Shown here one piece after another: positions 7,776-16,327 of a DNA stretch of 64,000 nt. The stretch covers positions 682,001-746,000 of the forward strand of contig NZ_FOIS01000001.1 in assembly GCF_900110455.1 (NCBI RefSeq), written 5' to 3'. A program made the translations under genes and the position numbers. The notes beneath the pieces were generated by a model. It was not told the origin of the DNA, made no database searches, and worked only from the letters and a program-made list of their open reading frames with translations. Numbering within the stretch: position 1 is the stretch's first letter; every line of letters begins with the position of its first letter. The stretch comes from Natrinema salifodinae. Lineage in GTDB: Archaea > Halobacteriota > Halobacteria > Halobacteriales > Natrialbaceae.

Positions 7776-10700
7776 ATGAGCGGAGCCGGCGACCCGGTCA
7801 CGATCGACCTCGACCGACGGTCGTTCATGAAAGCTAGCGCGCTCGCCGGCGGCCTGTTCCTCGGCGGCGGCGTGACCGGGCACGTTCTCAGTCAGGAGGA
7901 GGAGGGCGAGGAGGGCGTCGTCGACGACGCCGAGACGTCGAAGGTGATCTGTAACTACTGCGCCGTCGGCTGCGGCTTCAAGGCCGTCAAGGACGGCGAC
8001 TCCTTCGTCGCCCAGGAGCCGTGGTTCGAGAACCCGATCAACAACGGCTCGCTGTGCTCGAAGGGCGCCGGGATTCTCGAGACGGAACACTCGCCCAAGC
8101 GGCTCAAACATCCGATGCAGAAGGTCGACGGCGAGTGGCAGAAGCTCACCTGGGACGAGGCCTACAGCGAGATCGCCGACACGTGGGAAGAGACGATCGA
8201 GGAGTACAGCCGCGAGAGCGTCATGCTGTTGGGCAGCGCTCACCACGCCAACGAGGAGGCCTACGCCATCCGCAAGCTCGCGGCCTTGATGGGCACTAAC
8301 AATGTCGACCACCAGGCGCGGATCTGTCACTCCCCGACGGTCACGGGCCTGGCCAACACCTGGGGCTTCGGCGCGATGACGAACACGATCAACGACTACC
8401 GCAACTTCGATCTGCTCATCATCCTCGGCCAGAACCCCGCCGAGTCCCACCCGATCGCGATGCAGCACATCCTGGAGGGCCAGGCTCGCGGCGGGACGAT
8501 CGTCTCGATCGATCCGCGCTACACGAAGACGTCGGCCCACGCCGACTACTACTATCGGCTGCGGCCGGGGACGGACGTAGCGCTGGTCTTCGGGTTGCTC
8601 AACTACGTCCGCGAGCAGGACGGACTCGACGACACCTTCCTCGAGGAGCGGGTGATGGGCTGGCCCGACGCCGAGACCGAACTCGACCGGTACGACCTCG
8701 ACACGGTCTCGGATATCACCTGGATCGATCAGGCGGACCTCGAGGAGATCGGCGACCTAATCATCGAGAACGTCCCTCACATCCAGGTCGAGTGGGCGAT
8801 GGGCGGGACCCAGCACAACAACGGGACCCAGAACATCCGCGCCTACGCGCTGTTTAGCCTGGCAACCGGGAGCGCGGCTCGCTCGGGCGGCGGCCTGCAG
8901 GTTATGCGCGGGCACGCGAACGTCCAAGGGGCGACCGACCTCGGCGTCGACGCGAGCATCCTGCCGGGCTACTACGGCGTCGACTCGCCTGGCTCGTGGG
9001 AACACTGGGCCGACGTCTGGGATCAGAGCCCCTGGACCAGCGGCAGCACATCGTTCGAGGAGCTGTACAACAAGTTCGAGATGATGCCGGAGGACATGTG
9101 GGGCGGCATGGAGACACCGGCTGAGGTCGAGTCGCAGGGGGCGGGCGTCGACGTCGAGGAGGAAGAAGAGAGCCAAGGGGGCGAAGGAGAGGAGAGCGGA
9201 GGGGGCCAGGGAGACGAGGAGCAGGGCCAAGACCAGGAAGGAGACAACGAAGAGGAGGGCCTGGACCAGGAGGCCCCGATCGACGTCGAGGAGCGGTCGA
9301 TGATGTTCCAGATCGGGCTGACCGTCGCCCGCTGGTACGAGGCGGCCCTCGGGCAGGAGGATCGCCTGCTCCAGTCGAACCTCTACCAGCCCGAGCCGCT
9401 GAAGATGGCGTTCTTCTGGGGTCACTCGGCGAACTCCATCAGCGAGATGGACCGGATGAAACGGGCGATGGAGTCGCTCGACCTCATGGTCGTCGTCGAC
9501 GTCTTCCCGTCGGTCGCCGGGACGCTGCCCGACGACGCGAACGTCATCCTGCTGCCGGCCTCGAGCCAGTACGAGCACGTCCGGACGGTGACGAACTCCC
9601 ACCGCTCGGTCCAGTGGAGCGAGCGGGCCTCGCCGCCGGCGCACAACTCGCGGCCCGACCTCCGGATCATGCAGGAGCTGGCCCACCACCTCGGGTTCGG
9701 CGACCACTTCGACTGGGGAAGCGGCCCCGAGATCCACAACGGCCAGAGCTCCTACGAGGACGCGCTCCGGGAAATCAACCTCGGGACCCGCTCGATCGGG
9801 TACCAGCAGTCCCCCGAGAAGCTCCAGCAACACAAGGAGTACGACTGGGCCTTCAACACGGACAACCTGCGGGCGGACACCAACGGGCTGCCGGTCGACG
9901 GCGACTACTGGATGCTCCCCTGGCCCTACTGGGGCGACGACCATCCCGGGTCGCCGATCATCTGGACGAAGGAGGCCGATCCCCGCGAGGGCGGTCACGA
10001 CTTCCGTGAAAACTGGGGCGTCAGGGCCCCGAACCCCGACGAGTGGGAGCAGTTGGATATCGACAAGGAGTACCCGCTCCAGGAGACCGTCAATCAGGAG
10101 GGCGAGGATGGCCTCGACCTGATTGCCGACTCCTTCGAAGCGCCGTGGTGGGACGGCCAGCAGGTCAACGGCGTCCCGTCGTATCCGAACTACGCGACGA
10201 TGCTGCCGGACGATCCGGCGAACGCGTCGACTCAGACGCTGCCCGTCGAGTACGCGCTCGACGAGTCGGAATCGGTCTACACCGCGGCCCAGGCGCTTAA
10301 CGAGGAGTACGGCGACGAGGTCGACATCGATGCCTCGGCCTACGAGGAGTACGACTACGCCCAACCCGATCCGCCGACGGGTCGCGGGAAGGCCCGCGCG
10401 GTCGTCTGGAACTTCCTCGATACGGTGCCCGTCCACCGGGAACCGGTCGAGAGTCCGCGGCCCGACCTCGTCGAGGAGTGGCCGGCAAACGGCGAACAGA
10501 CCAACTTCTGGCGGCTCGACCAGAACAACGCCTCGGTCCAGCAGCGAGCCACGGAGGCCGTCCACACCGAACTCGGTAGCGATTCCGAGAACGGACGGAC
10601 GGTGATCCTGACCTCCGGTCGTCAGGTCGAACATCAGGGCGGCGGCGCCGAGACGCGGAACAACGAGTACACCGCCGACCGCCAGCCCCACATGTACGCG

Positions 10701-11138
10701 GAGATCAGCCCCGCGCTCGCCGAGGAACTGGACGTCGTGGGCGGCGACGATCACGTCGTCGTCACCTCGGCAGATAAGGGGTCGATCCTGGTGAAGGCCA
10801 ATGTGACGAACCGGGTTAACGAGGAGGAGATCTTCCTCCCCTACCACTGGGGCGGCGTCTTCCACGGCGAGGACAGGAGCCCCAACTGGCCCGAGGGGAC
10901 CGAACCGCTGGCGATCGGCGAGAGCGCGAACATCATCACGCCGAGCGGCTTCGACGCCGAGACGCAGATGCAGGAGACCAAATCGGGCGTCGTCCACGTC
11001 CAGAAGGCCACGCAGTCGGTCGTCGATGACCTCGACATGGAGTTCATCGACTACCCGCAGGACGAGGTCGGGCTCGGCGCACAGAAACAGTACGACGTCC
11101 GCGACTGGGACATGTTCGAGGGAGGTGCAACACAGTGA
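7776..11138 (+). CDS. Formate dehydrogenase catalytic (alpha) subunit, Tat-exported molybdopterin enzyme
   Basis: This 1120-residue molybdopterin oxidoreductase starts with a twin-arginine signal (DRRSFMKASALAGG, residues 13-26), so the enzyme acts outside the membrane. The [4Fe-4S] site is Cys59, Cys62, Cys66 and Cys94, followed by Lys96. The active site reads HQARICHSPTV with Cys184-His185, the position occupied by selenocysteine or cysteine followed by His in formate dehydrogenases. The C-terminal dinucleotide-binding domain includes VILTSGRQVEHQGGG and LPYHWGG. Residues about 450-505 are a low-complexity Glu/Gln/Gly insertion. The gene overlaps the ferredoxin gene by GTGA. It probably oxidises formate and feeds electrons to the quinone pool through the next three proteins. 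Confidence 0.9.
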   Translation: MSGAGDPVTIDLDRRSFMKASALAGGLFLGGGVTGHVLSQEEEGEEGVVDDAETSKVICNYCAVGCGFKAVKDGDSFVAQEPWFENPINNGSLCSKGAGILETEHSPKRLKHPMQKVDGEWQKLTWDEAYSEIADTWEETIEEYSRESVMLLGSAHHANEEAYAIRKLAALMGTNNVDHQARICHSPTVTGLANTWGFGAMTNTINDYRNFDLLIILGQNPAESHPIAMQHILEGQARGGTIVSIDPRYTKTSAHADYYYRLRPGTDVALVFGLLNYVREQDGLDDTFLEERVMGWPDAETELDRYDLDTVSDITWIDQADLEEIGDLIIENVPHIQVEWAMGGTQHNNGTQNIRAYALFSLATGSAARSGGGLQVMRGHANVQGATDLGVDASILPGYYGVDSPGSWEHWADVWDQSPWTSGSTSFEELYNKFEMMPEDMWGGMETPAEVESQGAGVDVEEEEESQGGEGEESGGGQGDEEQGQDQEGDNEEEGLDQEAPIDVEERSMMFQIGLTVARWYEAALGQEDRLLQSNLYQPEPLKMAFFWGHSANSISEMDRMKRAMESLDLMVVVDVFPSVAGTLPDDANVILLPASSQYEHVRTVTNSHRSVQWSERASPPAHNSRPDLRIMQELAHHLGFGDHFDWGSGPEIHNGQSSYEDALREINLGTRSIGYQQSPEKLQQHKEYDWAFNTDNLRADTNGLPVDGDYWMLPWPYWGDDHPGSPIIWTKEADPREGGHDFRENWGVRAPNPDEWEQLDIDKEYPLQETVNQEGEDGLDLIADSFEAPWWDGQQVNGVPSYPNYATMLPDDPANASTQTLPVEYALDESESVYTAAQALNEEYGDEVDIDASAYEEYDYAQPDPPTGRGKARAVVWNFLDTVPVHREPVESPRPDLVEEWPANGEQTNFWRLDQNNASVQQRATEAVHTELGSDSENGRTVILTSGRQVEHQGGGAETRNNEYTADRQPHMYAEISPALAEELDVVGGDDHVVVTSADKGSILVKANVTNRVNEEEIFLPYHWGGVFHGEDRSPNWPEGTEPLAIGESANIITPSGFDAETQMQETKSGVVHVQKATQSVVDDLDMEFIDYPQDEVGLGAQKQYDVRDWDMFEGGATQ

Positions 11139-11809
11139 CACAAGAGGAACCATCCGGCCAGATCATGAGCCAGGGCGTGATGAGCACCGGCGAGGGGATG
11201 CGGATCTTCCCCGACGTCGAGGCCTGTATCGACTGCGGCGGCTGCGTCGTCGCCTGCAAACGCACCTGGGACCGCGAAATTCAAAATCAGCGTATCGACA
11301 TCACGACGATGGCCGAGGGGTCGGCCGGCCCGCAGGGCGAAAACGCCAACAAGACCGATCGATTGGAGGCCGGCGAACGACCTGGCGAGACGAGCCTGCC
11401 GATGCAGTGTTACCACTGCGAGAACGCACCCTGCGTGTCGGTCTGTCCGACCAACGCCTTACAGAAGGAAGACGACGGGTTCGTGTCGGTCAGTGAGGAT
11501 CTCTGCGTCGGCTGCCAGTACTGCCTGTCGGGCTGTCCGTTCGGCGCGCCGCAGTTCCCGGACAGCAACGACGGCGCGGCCCAGATCTTCGGCACCGGCG
11601 GCATCATGGACAAGTGTACCGGCTGTCGCGAGCGCCAAGAAGCCCAGAAGGGACCGGCCTGCGCCGAAGAGTGCGCCACCGACGCGATCCTGGTCGGAGG
11701 CGCCGGCGAGATCGCCGACGAACTCGAGAAGCGAGACAGCGGCCCGTTCTTCAACGACGAGGCCATGGCGGTCATCTTCGGGGCGGAGGACGCCCAGCTA
11801 TTCCAGTGA
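11135..11809 (+). CDS. Formate dehydrogenase iron-sulfur (beta) subunit
   Basis: This 224-residue ferredoxin-like subunit carries four cysteine groups: CIDCGGCVVACK, CYHCENAPCVSVCP, CVGCQYCLSGCP and CTGCRE followed by CAEEC. That is the four-[4Fe-4S] pattern of the FdnH/HybA/DmsB electron-transfer family. It starts with a GTG overlapping the stop of the catalytic subunit. It has no signal peptide and probably travels with the catalytic subunit through the Tat pathway, carrying electrons from the molybdenum site to the membrane cytochrome. Confidence 0.9.
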   Translation: MTQEEPSGQIMSQGVMSTGEGMRIFPDVEACIDCGGCVVACKRTWDREIQNQRIDITTMAEGSAGPQGENANKTDRLEAGERPGETSLPMQCYHCENAPCVSVCPTNALQKEDDGFVSVSEDLCVGCQYCLSGCPFGAPQFPDSNDGAAQIFGTGGIMDKCTGCRERQEAQKGPACAEECATDAILVGGAGEIADELEKRDSGPFFNDEAMAVIFGAEDAQLFQ

Positions 11810-11812
11810 GCC

Positions 11813-12490
11813 ATGAGCGACGAACAACCACCCGACGACTCCCGCGACCGTGACCGCGAGGGCGACGACACCCGGGCCGCGAACGAGCGAGAGCGAACCC
11901 GGGAGCGGACGACTGACGCTGTCGACCGCGAGGCCCGAGCCGACGACCAGGCCGGGGCATCGACATCGACAGTCCGGAACGGCGGCGCGTCCGATCCGGA
12001 GGCCGAGCCGTCGAGCGACGGCGGCGATACCGGGAGCGGCAGCGGCGGCCGCTCCGACCGAATCGCCTTCGTCGTCAGCGCGATCGTCGGTCTCGTACTG
12101 GCGGTCGGCTCTATCGCGCTGGTCTCCGGCCGTGGGCCGTTCTTCGAGGACCTCCTTCGTGTCCGCCCGAGCGTCGAGGGCGGCGGCGTCGGCGCCGACT
12201 GGGTCGTCGGTAACACGGAACCGGCCCTCGAGATCGCGATCGCCGTCGTTCACTTCGCGGACGTCATCATGGGGATCTTCATCCTCCTGATGGTGTTCAT
12301 CCACTGGGCGGCGTTCCGCCGCCTGGCCGCCCGGATGCGACCGCCGGGAGCCCCGACCCGCGGCCGAGACGCGGCGGCGGCGACCGACGGCGGTGCGCCG
12401 AGCGGCGACGCGGAGCCGAATCCGGAGCCTGGCGACGGCGACGAAACCGACACCGATCCAAGCCGATCCGACGGCGGTGATGCCCGATGA
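11813..12490 (+). CDS. Two-helix membrane protein of the formate dehydrogenase operon
   Basis: This 225-residue protein has a long charged, disordered N-terminal region (residues 1-80, rich in Asp, Arg and Gly), a membrane helix around residues 83-103, an outer loop, a second helix around residues 143-164 (VHFADVIMGIFILLMVFIHW), and a disordered acidic tail. It lies between the ferredoxin and cytochrome genes, starting 3 nt after one and overlapping the other by ATGA. It is therefore probably a structural or anchoring part of the complex. His residues at the start and end of the second helix could bind haem, but that is a guess. I do not recognise a named family. Confidence 0.7.
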   Translation: MSDEQPPDDSRDRDREGDDTRAANERERTRERTTDAVDREARADDQAGASTSTVRNGGASDPEAEPSSDGGDTGSGSGGRSDRIAFVVSAIVGLVLAVGSIALVSGRGPFFEDLLRVRPSVEGGGVGADWVVGNTEPALEIAIAVVHFADVIMGIFILLMVFIHWAAFRRLAARMRPPGAPTRGRDAAAATDGGAPSGDAEPNPEPGDGDETDTDPSRSDGGDAR

Positions 12491-13596
12491 CCAACCTCGA
12501 TCACGGGAAGTTCTCCCGCGTAACTACCACGTTCCACTCGCTGCTGGCGCTGACGGTGTTCTTCCTGTTCTTTACGGGGTACGCCATCGCCTTCAACACG
12601 GAGCTGTGGTGGATGGTCGAGCTGATGGGCGGCAATCGAGGCGTGCTCGCGGTCCACCGCTTCGCTGGGTTCTCGCTGATCCTGCTGACCGGGTTCTGGG
12701 TCACCTTCATGCTCCTTCGGTCGGCGAGCCGGGCCAACTTCCGCGAGGTGCTGCCGGACCTCCGGACAGACCTGGCGGCATTCATTCAAGACGTTAAGTT
12801 CGCGCTCGGGCGGACCGACGAGCGCCACCCGGCCGCCCGCCAATTCGCGGGCTACAAGGCCGAGGAGGTGCCGCTGATCTCCTACGTCGGGAAGGGCGTC
12901 ATCTGGATCTTCACCGTGGAGTTGCTCCTCCTGATGCTCTCCGGGCTGCTCATCTGGCGCAAGACCTGGCTGATCGACTTCTACAACTCCCAGTCGGTCG
13001 TCATGGCCTTCGTCGCCTTCCACGGCCTGCTCGGGGTCATCATGCTGATGGGCGTGATGTTCCACACCTTCGAACACGGGTTCCACCCTGCGTTCTACCC
13101 GGTCGAGATGAAGGCGTTCCTGCCGAAGGATCGGACGCCGAACTTCCACGACGATCCGGACGAGTACGAAACCACCGGCATCGATCGGCTTCGCCTGCGC
13201 CCCTCCTGGCGGTGGGCGACCAACCTGATGGGCGTGCTGGTCGTCGTCGGCATCGTCAGCGTGATGATGGCCAGCCTCTCGTACGGCGGCTACCCGGTGC
13301 CCGACCGGTTGCAGTTCAACGAGGGCAGCGTCCTGCGCACCATCGGCGTCAACATCGGCATGCTGGTGTTGCTCGTCGGTCTCATGCTCTCGGTCTACGG
13401 GAACGTCCTCCGGGCGCGGTACCTGCGCCGACGTCGGACCGAACCGGCGGAAGACGTCGAGCGAGCGCCGGCGACCGCCGACGGCGGTGACCGCGACGGC
13501 GGAACCCAAACCAGCACCGACGGCGGCCCGCGACCGCCCGCCGATCGATCGACAGATACCGATCGGCCGGACGGCACCGCCGACTCCGGCGACTAA
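12487..13596 (+). CDS. Formate dehydrogenase cytochrome b-type (gamma) subunit
   Basis: This 369-residue integral membrane protein has five or six predicted helices. The histidines expected of a di-haem b-type cytochrome of the FdnI/HydC group are visible: FHSLLALTVF in helix 1, AVHRFAGFS in helix 2, AFHGLLGVIMLMGVMFHTFEHGFH in a later helix. The C-terminal 60 residues are a disordered Asp/Pro/Thr tail, common in haloarchaeal membrane proteins. It would accept electrons from the ferredoxin subunit and reduce quinone. Its ATG overlaps the preceding gene's TGA. Confidence 0.88.
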   Translation: MTNLDHGKFSRVTTTFHSLLALTVFFLFFTGYAIAFNTELWWMVELMGGNRGVLAVHRFAGFSLILLTGFWVTFMLLRSASRANFREVLPDLRTDLAAFIQDVKFALGRTDERHPAARQFAGYKAEEVPLISYVGKGVIWIFTVELLLLMLSGLLIWRKTWLIDFYNSQSVVMAFVAFHGLLGVIMLMGVMFHTFEHGFHPAFYPVEMKAFLPKDRTPNFHDDPDEYETTGIDRLRLRPSWRWATNLMGVLVVVGIVSVMMASLSYGGYPVPDRLQFNEGSVLRTIGVNIGMLVLLVGLMLSVYGNVLRARYLRRRRTEPAEDVERAPATADGGDRDGGTQTSTDGGPRPPADRSTDTDRPDGTADSGD

Positions 13597-13753
13597 CCGT
13601 CCGCCTCCGCCCGCTTTTCTCGAGTCGCGGCGCAGCGAGTCGCTCGCCAGGCGAGACCGACGCCACAAGCGCAGCGGTCGAAGCGCCGAAGATCCGTCGG
13701 AATCCCGACCGCTCCGGTGGGGATTTACCTGTGTCCGCATCGTGTGAGAAGAC

Positions 13754-13933
13754 ATGGCAGACGCGCTGTACTCGATCTACGCCGTCGCGATCCTGATCGT
13801 GGCCGTCGGCGGACTCGTAGGCGTCGTTTTCGGCACGCCGGACACCGAGGGTGGCTCGAAGTACCGGTTCGAGACGCTCGCGGCCGTCGCTGCCCTCTTT
13901 ATCGTCGCGATGGTCGGAAGCTTCGTCCTGTAG
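13754..13933 (+). CDS. Small two-helix membrane protein, 59 residues
   Basis: The ATG at 13754 opens a 59-residue frame ending with TAG at 13931-13933. It encodes two hydrophobic helices (ALYSIYAVAILIVAVGGLVGVVF and ALFIVAMVGSFVL, with AVAALF between) separated by a short polar loop (GTPDTEGGSKYRFE). Third positions are G/C-rich as in neighbouring genes. It follows the cytochrome subunit on the same strand by 157 nt and may be an accessory membrane peptide of that operon or an independent gene. Confidence 0.55.
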   Translation: MADALYSIYAVAILIVAVGGLVGVVFGTPDTEGGSKYRFETLAAVAALFIVAMVGSFVL

Positions 13934-14725
13934 CCGAACCGAGTCGATCCGCGAGCGGGAGCGGCGGGACGGTACCGCAACCGACCCCATCCGATTTCGT
14001 CGGAAGACCAGTGCCGACTAGCATTGGGGGCGGTCAGTAGCCGTGTTCCACGGCTCGCTGCAACTGGCGCCTAACGAGTATCATATACCAAACAGTATTG
14101 TATAGTTGTGTTAGAGGCGACAAAACTATCGGTCGTCTTTCTGGATCGGGGCCGACCGACACGGTCTGTCTTCGCGTGGTTGACCGCCGATCGGTCCCTC
14201 CCTAGCTCGCGTTTCATTTCGAGAGCAAAAATACGGTGTGTTGTACCGAATAAGTCCGTTACAGCTGTTCTATCACGGTATCCATCGACTGGCCGCTGAG
14301 ATCGGCTGCCGCCGCTACCGGCCGCGAACGGTGTCTCCTGCGGCGCGGTTGAAATTCGATCGGTAGCCGTGACCGCGCCCATCAGTTCGGCTCCGGATCC
14401 AGCGGCAGCGACCGTTAGTAGATCGAGTATCTATCATATTAGAATACTACTCTCATTCCTGGTACTTGTTAGAATGAGGTCGAACGATCAACGTCGGCGG
14501 TCGCCCCCGAAGCGGTGATATCGTTCTCGCGTCTCGCCGACCGACCGCGTTCGAACGACGATCCGCGAGCCGAACCAACGTCAGGTGTCGATCGCCGCTC
14601 CCGGTCGATCGAACAGCCATCGGGGCGTCACCTGGTATCGTCGGCGCGACCGCGCAGCCGATAAAAATGTTGGCGAAGCTTGAAGATCGAATAAATGATG
14701 CATATCGGCCATGTTAAAATACGAG

Positions 14726-14811
14726 GTGGCCGGTCAGGGTGATTCGAACGTGGAGTGTGGTATCTGCTCCGAGCACACGTGATACGTTACCTTCACCATC
14801 TACCCCGGATA
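14726..14811 (-). pseudogene. Degenerate tRNA-like sequence
   Basis: Read on the minus strand this stretch has the order of a tRNA. TA sits at positions 8-9, a 4-bp D-stem GATG/TATC encloses a loop with GG, a possible anticodon loop CTCGGAG (T33 then CGG, a proline anticodon) has a 4 of 5 bp stem, a GTTCGAATC T-loop follows, and the end is CCTGACCGGCCA. The T-stem does not pair and only about half of the acceptor stem does, so it cannot fold as a working tRNA. It is probably a tRNA fossil or an integration scar. Confidence 0.35.
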
Positions 14812-14898
14812 GCGTATCGGCGTTACTGTAGAAAAAGGAGCGTTCGACACCAGTGACGGACTAATTTTTTATTTGTGACAATATATGAGAGACGATAC

Positions 14899-15084
14899 TT
14901 AGTTGCCGGTTGTGGTTTCTTCGACGGAGCGACTCGTGAACGCGCCTCCAATCAGTTTTCCAGCCTTCGGATTTACGGCCATACGATTGTAATTCCCAGT
15001 AAGTGATGCGTTGGAGTCGTGCTCGATAGCCAGCGCCGCATTGGTTCGCCGAATCGCTTCGGTGAGCGGGCGCGACTGTGGCAT
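14899..15084 (-). CDS. Doubtful short frame, possibly a remnant
   Basis: This frame would encode 61 residues from an ATG at 15084. It has an even amino-acid composition rather than the arginine-rich look of chance frames, but only moderate third-position G/C bias and no acidic surplus. There is no recognisable motif and no promoter in good position. It may be the eroded end of a lost gene. I include it only because the region is otherwise empty. Confidence 0.2.
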   Translation of the reverse strand: MPQSRPLTEAIRRTNAALAIEHDSNASLTGNYNRMAVNPKAGKLIGGAFTSRSVEETTTGN

Positions 15085-15462
15085 TCACAGTTTTCTAAAA
15101 CGCCCGTTTCCTAATTATGAACGAAATGAGGAACGGGAAATTTTCCGCGGCCTCTCGATCAGCAAATCGGCTCTCGACCCGAGTTTTGCGGCTATTGCCG
15201 GGTCTCAACTCCGCCTAACGGGACGGTCTCCGCTCGACCGTCCGTCGCGCTCTCGCGCCGTGAAACCGAATGGCGTGGGTTCACTCGATGCCCCTATGGA
15301 GAACGAATATTCATTATTGATAAACACTATCGTATACGATGGCGATGGTTTCGGTAACTAATCACACGTATTTGCTGGTTGCCGGCCTCGTCTCATCGAT
15401 CGGCCTGCTGAACCATTGATCCACATACTGACTACCATATTCGTAATTATTGAACACATAGG

Positions 15463-15470
15463 TATTTATA
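15463..15470 (+). promoter_or_regulatory. TATA box of the IclR-type regulator gene
   Basis: TATTTATA is centred about 26 nt before the ATG at 15493, which places the transcript start at or next to the start codon. Confidence 0.55.
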
Positions 15471-15492
15471 GGAAACGCTGACTAGGCATGGT

Positions 15493-16257
15493 ATGGGCAA
15501 ACAGGCGAACAATCCCGTCAAATCGGTCGTGACCACGTTCAGGATTCTCCAAACGCTGCGCCGGTTAGACGGGGCCGGCGTCACCGAACTGTCGACCGAA
15601 CTCGATCTCCCGAAGAGTAGCGTCTACAACTACCTCAGCACGCTCGAGCAGGAAGAGTACGTCGTCAAGGAGGACGGGCAGTACACCCTCGGGCTCCGCT
15701 TTCTCGACCTCGGACGGTACGTGCGAGAGCGCGACGACCTCTACGAGACGGCCCGTCCCGAAATGGAGTCGATCGGCGAGGAGACCGGCGAACTCGTCAA
15801 TCTGCTCGTCGAGGAACACGGCCAGGGCGTCTACGTCTGCCGCGTCCGGGGCGACCAGGCCGTCAACGTCGCGGCGAGTACGGGCCACCGCGTCTCGTTA
15901 CACAACACGGGGCTCGGAAAGGCGATCCTCGCGTATCTGCCCGAAGAGCGTGTCGACGAGATCCTCGACGAGAACGGGCTGTCGGCCGATACGCCGCACA
16001 CGATCACCGATCGCGACGAACTCAAGGCCGAACTCGATCGGATCCGCGAACGCGGCGTCGCGTTCGACCGCGAGGAGCGCATCGGCGGCCTCTGCTGCGT
16101 CGCCGTGCCGGTTCTCGATCTCGACGACCGGCCGATCGGGGCGCTCAGCGTCGCCGGCCCGACGAGCCGCATGAAGGGAGAGCGGTTCGAGAGCGAACTG
16201 CCCGAACTGCTGAAGAGCGCGGCGAACGTCATCGAACTAAATCTCACGTACTCCTGA
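15493..16257 (+). CDS. IclR-family transcriptional regulator (XacR-like candidate)
   Basis: This 254-residue regulator has an N-terminal winged helix-turn-helix (residues about 12-65; recognition region VTELSTELDLPKSSVYNYLSTLEQ) and a C-terminal IclR effector domain containing SLHNTGLGKAILAYLP and GGLCCVAVPVLD. In Haloferax volcanii an IclR protein, XacR, controls the pentose genes. The position at the head of the xac-like region makes this gene the natural candidate for the same role, though it could control the adjacent dehydrogenases instead. It is transcribed toward, and convergent with, the MBL hydrolase gene. Confidence 0.88.
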   Translation: MGKQANNPVKSVVTTFRILQTLRRLDGAGVTELSTELDLPKSSVYNYLSTLEQEEYVVKEDGQYTLGLRFLDLGRYVRERDDLYETARPEMESIGEETGELVNLLVEEHGQGVYVCRVRGDQAVNVAASTGHRVSLHNTGLGKAILAYLPEERVDEILDENGLSADTPHTITDRDELKAELDRIRERGVAFDREERIGGLCCVAVPVLDLDDRPIGALSVAGPTSRMKGERFESELPELLKSAANVIELNLTYS

Positions 16258-16327
16258 GAGCCCGATCGGATCAAACCCACGCTACGCCGTCGCACAAACT
16301 ACTGTTCATCGAAGACGAACGAACGTC

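Larger units (their letters stand above)
13934..15492. other. Long gene-poor region, lower G+C
   Basis: About 1.5 kb separates the formate dehydrogenase locus from the pentose locus. The G+C content is lower here and no frame has convincing haloarchaeal coding character. It contains a decayed tRNA-like sequence (14726-14811), a 7-bp inverted repeat CTCATTC/GAATGAG near 14454-14477, a near-perfect inverted repeat around CCCGTTTCC/GGAACGGG (about 15102-15137) and one weak minus-strand frame (14899-15084). The region looks like a scar of lost or eroded DNA. Confidence 0.5.

Noticed and set aside
8757-11153. Minus-strand open frame of 798 residues opposite the formate dehydrogenase gene
   Set aside because: It mirrors the catalytic subunit gene; the plus-strand product has complete molybdopterin enzyme motifs, and the reverse frame is Val/Arg/Asp-rich without any domain.
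12250-13755. Minus-strand open frame of 501 residues opposite the cytochrome gene
   Set aside because: The plus-strand frame encodes haem-ligand helices; the reverse frame has His/Gln/Asp-rich shadow composition.
14071-14382. Minus-strand 103-residue frame in the gene-poor region
   Set aside because: Basic composition, no motif, and A/T-rich breakpoints around it; no better than chance.
14726-14811. Functional tRNA gene
   Set aside because: The T-stem has one pair out of five and the acceptor stem is about half paired, so it cannot be an intact tRNA.
13934-15492. Insertion sequence remnant in the gene-poor region
   Set aside because: No transposase-like protein fragment and no terminal inverted repeats with target duplication were found.
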